Made by a program: the position numbers and the translations under genes
Shown here: in pieces, positions 27,843 through 36,226 of the stretch
Layout: each line of letters opens with the position of its first letter
Numbering within the stretch: position 1 is the stretch's first letter
Notes under the pieces: generated by a model
What the model saw: the letters and a program-made list of their open reading frames with translations, nothing else
What the model was told of the DNA's origin: nothing
The model's database searches: none
Origin: Symbiodinium natans
Lineage: Eukaryota > Sar > Dinophyceae > Suessiales > Symbiodiniaceae
Assembly: GCA_905221605.1 (NCBI GenBank)
Contig: CAJNDS010001046.1
Coordinates: 811,603 to 852,840 of the forward strand
Direction: 5' to 3'
Length of the DNA stretch: 41,238 nt

Positions 27843-29555
27843 CATACGGGCTACTGAGGCAGCCCCGTCACTTGTGCCCACGCGTTTGCGGTCACTCGTG
27901 CCCACGTGGTTTTCGGGTCAGTTGCGCCCGTGTGCTCTGTCCACGTTTTTGGGGAGGGGGGGAGGGGCGGGGAGGGGGGGGGGAGGGTGAAACACTGATG
28001 TTACACATCCAGGTGCCTGTCAGTCTCACTTGTCACAATGCATGTTTCCATGCTTGCTGCTCAAGGTTCTAGCAATCTAGCCTACCGATGATGATGCGTG
28101 GCATGCGTGTAGTTCTACTTGAAGGCAGCCGTGATGACTTCTGCTGGGTGGACTTTGGGGGAGATGCTCAGGAAGGGCAGACCGGTCGCTTGTGCCCGCT
28201 TTAGGCTGGTCAGTTGTGCCCGCCTTACGCGGGTCACTTGTGCCCGCGTACGTGCCTCAAATCACAGCAGGGCCGCACTTTGGGCCACCTCCCGCCAAAA
28301 CGCAGACCTGTCACTTGTGCCCACCTTTCGGTCTTAAAATATGGCAGGGCCACAGGATGAGGTGTTTGTCGGTTGAAAAGTCGCGTCCCTGCCACATCCG
28401 GCAGGCTCTCTGCCCCTGCCACCTGTCACCCCATTCAAGTGGACGCAGTTTTCTCGGTCGACAACAGCCGTCTTTTTATGACAACAACCACCCCTGAAGC
28501 CTGAAGCCTGAACCCAAAACTGCGGCTGACCGTGCAGGGCGCATTGGTCAACAACAGTCGTTTTTTATGCCCCTCGAAACCCGAACCCTGAACCCAGAAG
28601 GAACTGACCCGAGGCCTTGTGTGGAAAGCTTCCCTCGGGTCAGATGCCTGTAAACACCCAGCCCCCCCTTTCCCCCTTCCCCCTTTCCCCCTTCCCCCTC
28701 CACCCCCTCCCAAGCACTCCGGCTGACCGTGCAGGGCGCATCGAGCAACAACAGTCGTTTCTTTGCCCTCCAAACCCGAACCCTGGACCCAGAAACAACT
28801 GACCTGAGGCCTTGCGTGGAAGGCCCCCCTAGGGTCAGATGTCTGTAGACGCCCAGCCCGCCCAAGCCCCCCCTCTTCCCCCTCCACCCCCTCCCAAGCA
28901 CCCCTCGAACGCCCCCCCCATCCCCCCTCCCCCCTCCCCTCACCCGTTTCCAGGGCGGGTGACTGGGTGTGGTGTGTGGCGTCAAACAAGCTTATTCTTA
29001 TCCCCCCCCCTTCCCCCCCCCCCCTCCCCCCGTTGCAGGGCGGGTGACTGGATGCGGTTGTGTTGAGCGCGTCAAACAAGCTTATTCTTGTCCCCCCCCT
29101 CCACCCCCCTCCCCCCTCCCTCACCCGTTAGGACTGGATGTGGTTGACTGGATGTGGTTGTGTTGCCCCCCCCCCCTCCCTCACCCGTTTCCAGGGCGGG
29201 TGCTTATTCTTATCCCCCCCGTCCCCTCCCCCCCGCCGTTGCAGGGCGGGTGACTGGATGTTATTCTTGTCCCCCCCCCCCCCCCCCCCCTCCTCCTCAC
29301 CCGTTGGGACTGGATGTGGTTGACTGGATGTGGTTGTGTTGACCGCCTCAAACAAGCTTATTCTTATCCCCCCCACCCCCCCAGAAACGTGGGCACAAGT
29401 GACGGGGTACGTGGGCACAAGTGACGGGGTACGTGGGCACAAGTGACGGGGTACGTGGGCGAAGTGACCCGAAACCGCGTGGGCACAAGTGACCGCGATC
29501 GCGTGGGCACAAGTGACGGGGCTGCCAGGCCCTGCCCAAGTCCGGGTGCTACCGT
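27843..29555. mobile_element. Composite inverted-repeat element with GTCACTTGTGCCC subterminal motifs
   Basis: The left end reads CCATACGG ... GGCAGCCCCGTCACTTGTG and continues about 90 bases. The reverse complement of 29461-29530 gives nearly the same sequence, and CCATACGG reappears (inverted) at 29553. Seven copies of (G)TCACTTGTGCCC or one-base variants lie in the left part (27863-28325) and six inverted copies in the right part (29390-29515). The interior holds a duplicated segment of about 215 bp (28500-28700 and 28720-28900) with GGCTGACCGTGCAGGGCGCAT, then C-rich tandem units with GTCAAACAAGCTTATTCTT. No transposase frame is inside, so it would be non-autonomous. Target-site duplication was not found. 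Confidence 0.6.
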
Positions 29556-29987
29556 ATGGCCGCAGGTCTCGCTGCACTCGTCCTGTGTACCAGTTTCCAG
29601 TTTCGCGAAGCGGGTAACAACAGCTTTGTCTCAGCCAAGATTCGGGAGGCTTGGCGTGAGCATGAGTCTACGTATGGAGCAGCCCCGCAGGTCGACGGAA
29701 AGGAGGTACAAATGCCAGATGGGACCAGGAAACCTCTTGTTGAGCTGGCCCCAACGCGCAGGTTGCGGCAGAAGAGTCGGCTACTGGCGGATGGAACAGT
29801 GGCAGGACCCGCAGATGCGCAGCCGTGTGGTGGAACCTTTGTCCCGACGGACGAGTGCGAGGTCTGGGTAGTGGTTTACCACTCCGCGGGTCAGAGGCTT
29901 GGGGAGCAAGTGACGGCATCGCCAGAGACCCCCTCTATGAGTGTGGGTGGTCACACCTACAAGCTACTCGCCAGAGAGGTGCTGTGA
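29556..29987 (+). other. Open frame at right edge of inverted-repeat element, perhaps 5' part of the retroelement gene
   Basis: This 143-residue frame includes VQMPDGTRKPLVELAP, LLADGTVAGPADAQP and DECEVWVVVYHSAGQRLGEQ. It is on the same strand as the retroelement remnant at 30089-31167 and could be a decayed 5' portion. The first codons overlap the CCATACGG end of the inverted-repeat element. Confidence 0.35.
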
Positions 29988-30088
29988 TGTTAGTCTGCGG
30001 GTGTTCTCCCCCTATCAGCCATGCAATAATCGGTCGTGCCTGCAGGATGTGATAATGGCCAGGAGACTCGAGACGTGCTCTTTGACGT

Positions 30089-31167
30089 GTGGAGGAGAGG
30101 TGGAGAATTCTTACGGAGGCCTTGCCTGAGTATGAGGAGCTGGACCGAGGACTATCGGACTATCCCTTGCAGGGCCCTCGCACGATGCTTCGTGATCTTA
30201 GGCAACTTCGACGTTTGGGCATGAGCTTGCGCAGCACCATGAGTCTTGGGTTCGAAAAAGCGGGGTTCGAGCCTCTGACAGGTCCATCTTTGAGCACGCT
30301 TCCCCGTGTCGGGCCTTGGACTTTATGGTTTCGTATGATCAACTCAATGTACCCGCCTTGGCGTCTGCAGAAGCCCTCAATCGGAGAGGAGCCTTGATCG
30401 AAGTGGCGCGTCAGGAAAGGCCCGAAGCACCTTCCTACGAAGCTGCGGAAGAAATCATGGGCATCAGGGAGGCCGGTGAGGGCAGTGTCATCGATCCAGC
30501 ATTGACCCAGCACACGGCGAAGAGGCTTGCGGCCGAGGAACGCAAGCGTGCAAATCGTCGAGGCGAGAGGAGGACAAGACCGGGCGGCCTCCACAAAGGT
30601 GGGGCGGGCGCGCTGTCTTCGCGCCGTTCCCGGCAGCGAGTTCAGAGACGGAGACTGCTGGCAGATCGTGCTAGGGGGACCGTTTGGGCATTGAACCGCC
30701 TGGCTGCTTGCAACAAGGCCCAGCGGGTGAAGGATGCGCGTGTGCAGAGGCCGCCTCCGCCCAAAAGCATGAGTCCACAGGCAGCGCTTCGGCAGAAGGC
30801 GGGGTTGGCCAGCTATGTCAGGGATCGTCTTTCTTTGCCTCGCGATCAAGCTGCGCCAGTTCCTCTAGAGTCTCTCTTGCTGCAGGCGGAACGAGATCTT
30901 CTTCGAGACTTCAAGGTGCGAATGATGCTCAGTGACGAGGAGATTGCGGGTGTGCTAGAAAGAGGCATGACGGGAGACAGGTACATAGATCCTCAGTTGG
31001 AGGGTGGAAGAAAGGTCTACCGCAACTTCATTGCGGATCTCTGGAACAGTAAGCTGATAGGATTCACCGCTTCGCCCCGCGTGCAGGTGGGGGCATTCGT
31101 CAGAACGCCGAGGAGGAGCAGTCCCAGAGTATGTTCGGCCAGTTCAAAAGGGCCCTGTAGTCCCTGA
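30089..31167 (+). pseudogene. Truncated, frameshifted retroelement protein upstream of an RT domain
   Basis: The first segment (from 30089) reads RWRILTEALPEYEELDRGL and DYPLQGPRTMLRDLRQL. Near 30230 the frame moves by one base, and the second segment reads HHESWVRKSGVRASDRSIFE, VSYDQLNVPALASAEALNRR, PEAPSYEAAEEIMGIREAG, a basic Arg/Gln-rich hinge, MMLSDEEIAGVLERGMTGD and FIADLWNSKLIGFTASPRV. I recall this order (YDQLNVxxLASAE ... LWxxxLxGFT) from dinoflagellate proteins in which an RT domain follows directly. Here the RT is missing: the frame ends at a TGA at 31167. The shift at 30230 fits the loss of one base. It is best read as a dead 3'-truncated copy. Confidence 0.65.
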
Positions 31168-31530
31168 GGCCGTTTCCACCGGCCGTTTGCCAAGAAAAAC
31201 CATGCCAGACCGAAGCATTGGGACATTAAAACTCAGGTGCCCTTTTGGAGTAGGTTTTGAACAGCCAGCTGTGAGAGTTGAAGACAGGAGCCCCTGAATG
31301 TCTTAGAAATGTAGGCCCATTAGCGAGTCCAGAAAAAAGGGTTTAGGGCAAGTTTATTTAGGGTTTAAAATTTGTAGAATTTGGGTTGCTGAGTATTCGT
31401 TGTTTGATTTCCCTAAACCTTGAATCGAGTCTGAGAATCGTTTATGTTGTGCTGCAGCCATTTGGCTTGAGCTTGTCGAGCTTTTCTAGCGTCCTCTTTG
31501 AAAGCCTCGCTCGAAGTGCCTGCTGTGACA
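31168..31530. other. Short intergenic stretch with a trace of TTTAGGG
   Basis: Isolated TTTAGGG-like sequence at 31340-31390. No open frame of interest. Confidence 0.4.
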
Positions 31531-31785
31531 ATGGGTTCGTGGCTGTGCAAAGGAGTTCGTGTTGTGGACGACGACGAGATTGACGATGTCGAAGCAGCTG
31601 ACAGTGAGTCGGCAGTTGAAAAGGGCGAGGGCACTGTGGTTCGTGATCGATGCAAGTGCAAGTGCCCCCAACACAGTGGCCAATGTGTGAGACTAAACAT
31701 TAGCCACGAGAACCATTACTGTGCAATCTGCACGGTTTCTTGGTACCTTGAAGTGGACGATGCTCGCCTCCTGAGGAGGGTGTAG
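31531..31785 (+). CDS. Gene E: small acidic protein with Cys-rich C-terminal motif
   Basis: The ATG at 31531 gives 84 residues. The first 45 residues are acidic (VVDDDEIDDVEAADSES); residues about 46-72 contain RCKCKCPQHSGQC and HYCAICTVSW, that is C-x-C-x-C-x5-C and later C-x2-C with nearby His, a pattern able to bind zinc. The frame is open upstream to 31498, so an upstream exon is possible. I recall similar short CxC ... C-x2-C tails in dinoflagellate proteins, but no named family. It is the only convincing intact plus-strand gene in the window. Confidence 0.45.
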   Translation: MGSWLCKGVRVVDDDEIDDVEAADSESAVEKGEGTVVRDRCKCKCPQHSGQCVRLNISHENHYCAICTVSWYLEVDDARLLRRV

Positions 31786-32650
31786 TTAGTCAGTCAGTTG
31801 TGGCATTGAAATGGATGATCTTCCGCCGGGGGATATTTGCAGATCTTTCCGAGTCATGTGGTAGGTTACCAGGTTTTCTTTGTATGAGAACTCGCCGCCC
31901 GGGGGACCTGAGTAAAGGGCCGGGCTTAGGCCCAATATACGGCTAGTGCACTGTCCACTCGAGGGTCAGGGACTTCCTGTATGGAAGTGAAGTGTGCATT
32001 CATTTCCAGGGCGCGCGTTTCATGCTATGAGGTTCGGTTGAACTCTTATTTTATGATCTTGCATATGGAGCCCCTGTAAGTATCTCGTGTAGATAAGAGG
32101 GCGGCCCTTCAAAGGTACTCTTATCAGAGTTTCAATGGCGTCCTACTCGAAACGTGAACACTAAATTCACAGGATATTAAATGGCGTATTCTAGAAGGTT
32201 TTGATTATATTGTTTCCGTATATGAGAACCATGTAAAGTCTTAGTTTTTCAAATCACTGAGAAAAACACGTACATGTGTTACGAACAGGCCTTTGCTAAG
32301 GAGGCTTTAACAAAGAAAGCCTATATTTGCCAATATCTAATTTTGTGCATCTGAAAGAAGCTGAATTATCATTTCTTCAATAAGAACCATTCTGGGATCC
32401 TAGTACCTACTGTTTAGAAAAGGTTACCTCTTATGCAAGCCCTTACTTTGTGGTACGAGTGCTTTAGTTTTTTGAACAGGGTTCCAAGTAGTTCACTAGC
32501 CAGAGACTGGACCTAAGCCCTACTACTTTCTTGAACGCTTCTAATCGCTTTTTGAGCAGGATATTTCAACATCTTATTGGCTCTTTGAGCAGGCTACTTG
32601 GGATTTTCATTCTTTTGAGTCGTTTGGATGTTTTGAAATTCTGACAAGGG
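31786..32650. other. Non-coding stretch, nothing recognised
   Basis: No long open frame, no repeat array and no RNA-gene-like structure recognised by eye. Confidence 0.5.
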
Positions 32651-32699
32651 TACATGTGAATGGCCGCCCTCTTATAAGTCAAAGAAAGGAGAACCTCGA

Positions 32700-33090
32700 A
32701 TGTGAAAAATCTTCAAAATCCAAAAATCCCAAAATCCAAAATCCAAAAATCCAAAAATCCAAAAACCTGGGAGATTGTCCGGAGAACTTTGGATTTTGGG
32801 ATTTTTGTATTTTTGTATTTTTGTATTTTTGTATTTTTGGATTGGAAAAGCACATTCAAAAGGACCAATATTTGCAAAAATATTGTGAAATTGTGCAAAA
32901 AAGTGCAAAAAGTGCAAAAAGTGCAAAAACGTGCAAAAAGGTGCAAAAAGTGCAAAAAAGTGCAAAAAGTGCAAAAAGTACAAAAAGCACGAAAAAGCAC
33001 AAAAAGCATAACCAAGCATAAAAAGCACAAAATCCAAAAATCCAAAACCCAAAGTTTCCTGGGAGATTGTCCGGGGAACTTGGATTTTTG
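32700..33090 (+). repeat. AAAATCC / GTGCAAAAA low-complexity block between two similar boundary motifs
   Basis: TCCAAAAATCC units, TTTTTGTAT units and about a dozen GTGCAAAAA units lie between two copies of CCTGGGAGATTGTCCGG (32767 and 33058). Confidence 0.85.
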
Positions 33091-33130
33091 TGTTTTTGGA
33101 CTTCTTTTCCATTTCGCGGTTGGTCCATTG

Positions 33131-33147
33131 GGGGGGGGGGGGGGGGG
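33131..33147 (+). repeat. Homopolymer of about 17 G
   Basis: Uninterrupted G run just before the palindromic satellite region. Confidence 0.9.
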
Positions 33148-33210
33148 TGAGCATATGTATATATGTAAGAGGGACCTTTAGGTACTATGTGATCATTTTC
33201 CTTTCTTGGA

Positions 33211-35033
33211 GAAGGGGGTTAAATAGTTTAGATAGTTTAGATCGTTTAGATAGTTTAGATAGTTCAGGAAGCCCCTGAACTATCTAAACTATCTAAACTA
33301 TCTAACCTCTTTCCGGGGAGGCCCCCAGGAGGTTTGAAACTTTCTAAACTACCTAAACTATCTACACTATCTAAACTATCTAACCTCGATTTTGGGAAAA
33401 AAGAAGGTTAGATAGTTTAGATAGTTTAGATAGTTTAGATAGTTTAGATAGTTTAGATAGTTTAGATAGTTTAGATAGTTTAGACGAGCCCCTAAACAAT
33501 CGAAACTATCTAACCTCTATTTTGGGAAAAACCAGAGGTTAGATAGTTTAGACAGTTTAGATAGCTTAGAAAGCCTTAATTCCCTCTGGGTCGGCCCCAG
33601 CCAGAGGTTAGATAGTTTAGATAGTTTAGATAGTTCAGGAAGCCCCTGAACTATCTAAACTATCTAAACTATCTAACCTCTTTCCGGGGAGGCCCCCAGG
33701 AGGTTTGAAACTTTCTAAACTTTCTAAACTATCTAAACTATCTAAACTATCTAAACTATTTAAACTATCTAAACTATCTAAACTATCTAACCTCGATTTT
33801 GGGAAAAAAGGAGGTTAGATAGTTTAGATAGTTTAGATAGTTTACATAGTTTAGATAGTGTAGATGGGCCCCTAAACTATCTAAACTATCTAACCTCGAT
33901 TTTGGGAAAAACAGAGGTTAGATAGTTTAGATAGTTTTAATTCCCTCTGAGCCAGAGGTTAGATAGTTTAGATAGTTTAGATAGTTCAGGAAGCCCCTGA
34001 ACTATCTAAACTATCTAAACTATCTAACCTCTTTCCGGGGAGGCCCCCAGGAGGTTTGAAACTTTCTAAACTAGCTAAACTATCTAAACTACCTAAACTA
34101 TCTAAACTATCTAAACTATCTAACCTCGATTTTGGGAAAAAAGGAGGTTAGATAGTTTAGATAGTTTAGATAGTTTAGATAGTTTAGATAGTGTAGACGG
34201 GCCCCTAAACTATCTAAACTATCTAACCTCGATTTTGGGAAAAACAGAGGTTAGATAGTTTAGATAGTTTAGATAGTTTAGAAAGTTTTAATTCCCTCTG
34301 GGTCGGCCCCAGCCAGAGGTTAGATAGTTTAGATAGTTTAGATAGTTCAGGAAGCCCCTGAAATATCTAAACTATCTAAACTATCTAACCTCTTTCCGGG
34401 GAGGCACCCAGGAGGTTTGAAACTTTCTAAACTATCTAAACTATCTACACTATCTAAACTATCTAACCTCGATTTTGGGAAAAAAGAAGGTTAGATAGTT
34501 TAGATAGTTTAGATAGTTTAGATGGTTTAGATAGTTAGACGAGCCCCTAAACTATCTAAACTATCTAACCTCGATTTTGGGAAAAACAGAGGTTAGATAA
34601 TTTAGATAGTTTAGATAGTTTAGATAGTTTAGAAAGTTTTATTCCCTCTGGGTCGGCCCCAGCCAGAGGTTAGATAGTTTAGATAGTTTAGATAGTTCAG
34701 GAAGCCCCTGAACTATCTAAACTATCTAAACTATCTAACCTCTTTCCGGGGAGGCCCCCAGGAGGTTTGAAACTTTCTAAACTATCTAAACTATCTAAAC
34801 TATCTAAACTATCTAAACTATCTAAACTATCTAACCTCGATTTTGGGAAAAAAGGAGGTTAGATAGTTTAGATAGTTTAGATAGCTTAGAGAGTTTGGAT
34901 AGTTTAGATAGTTTAGACGAGCCCCGAAACTATCTAGACTATCTAAACTCGATTTTGGGAAAAACAGAGGTTAGATAGTTTAGATAGTTTAGCTAGTTTA
35001 GAAAGTTTTAATTCCCTCTGGGTCGGCCCCAGG
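33211..35033. repeat. Palindromic higher-order satellite built on the 9-bp unit TAGTTTAGA
   Basis: Runs of TAGTTTAGA alternate with their reverse complements, separated by short unique hinges: GGAAGCCCC, CTTTCCGGGGAGGCCCCCAG, TCGATTTTGGGAAAAA and AATTCCCTCTGGGTCGGCCC. The hinge AGTTCAGGAAGCCCCTGAAC recurs at 33261, 33632, 33983, 34344 and 34694, giving five higher-order units of 350-371 bp. Each unit can fold into three or four perfect hairpins. Confidence 0.97.
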
Positions 35034-35510
35034 GCTTGCGATTTGGCTGTTTGGAGGAAAACTTGGGCCGAAAATCTTAGGGGCCAAGGCTTGCGATTTG
35101 GCTGTTTGGATGAGAACTTGAACCCAAAATCTTAGGGACCAGGGCTTGCGATTTGGCTGTTTGGATGAAAACTTGAACCCAAAATCTTAGGGACCAGGGC
35201 TTGCGATTTGACTGTTTGAAGGAAAGCTTGAACCCAAAATCTTAGGGACCAGGGCTTGCGATTTAGATCTTTGGGGAAAACTTGGGCCGAAAATCTTAGG
35301 GACCAGGGCTTGCGATTTGGCTCTTTGGAGGAAAACTTGGGCCGAAAATCTTAGGGACCTGGGCTTGCGATTTGGCTGTTTGGATGAAAACTTGAACCCA
35401 AAATCTTAGGGACCAGGGCTTGCGATTTGGCTCTTTGGAGGAAAACTTGAACCCAAAATCTTAGGGACCAGGCCTTGCGATTTAGCTTTTGGGTGAAAAC
35501 GTGAACTCAG
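35034..35510 (+). repeat. 55-bp satellite A, nine copies
   Basis: CTTGCGATTT recurs at 35035, 35090, 35145, 35200, 35255, 35309, 35364, 35419 and 35474. Units carry AAAACTTG, then either GGCCGAAAATC or AACCCAAAATC, and TTAGGGACC. The two alternative inner versions alternate irregularly along the array. Confidence 0.97.
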
Positions 35511-35529
35511 AATCCCCCCTCTCTCTCCT

Positions 35530-35690
35530 TTCGGATTTAAATTATGTAAATTATTTGAATTATTTATATTATTCAAATTATCTAAACTATTTAGATTATT
35601 TAAAGTATTTAAATTATGCAAATTATTTACATGTTTTAAATTATTTAACATTATTTAAATTATTTAAATTATCGAATTCCCGGCCGAATT
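35530..35690 (+). repeat. 9-bp AT satellite TTAAATTAT
   Basis: About sixteen degenerate 9-bp units. The minus-strand Asn/Leu-rich open frame here is an artefact of the 9-bp period. Confidence 0.9.
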
Positions 35691-35699
35691 GAATGATTT

Positions 35700-36155
35700 A
35701 CAAAATGTCTATTTCTCCTCCTCCTTCTCTCTCCCTCCTCTTCAACGACAAAAACACAATCAAATTAAAGTAAGAGGGGGGCGGAGGCATTTTTTCCATT
35801 CTTATCCTTTTTCAATGGTTGGGGAAAGTGAGCGGGGTTGGCTGCTTGCCCGTGGCCCCCCTCCATGCTTCAGCATATCCCTCCTCTGTATCTCTTCGGT
35901 TTTTCCGTTGTTCCCAAACGGAAAAAGAAAGCGAGTTCCCTTCATTTTCATGGTTCTTTCTTTGGCTTTTTATTTTAAAGGGAAACGAACAAGAGAGAAC
36001 AAAGACAAGAGAAGAAAGATGAAGACAAGTGCCATCTTCTCTTTGCCATGGGCGATGGAACGGGTGTCCCTTTGGATCGTTTTCTGCATCTTCAAGCGAG
36101 AAAAAGGACGCGCCCGAACAAAAACACACACACACACACTCTCTCTCTGTCTGTG

Positions 36156-36226
<71 letters not shown>

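Noticed and set aside
35406-35651. LNNLNNLN-type repeat protein
   Set aside because: Arises from the 9-bp TTAAATTAT satellite read in frame.
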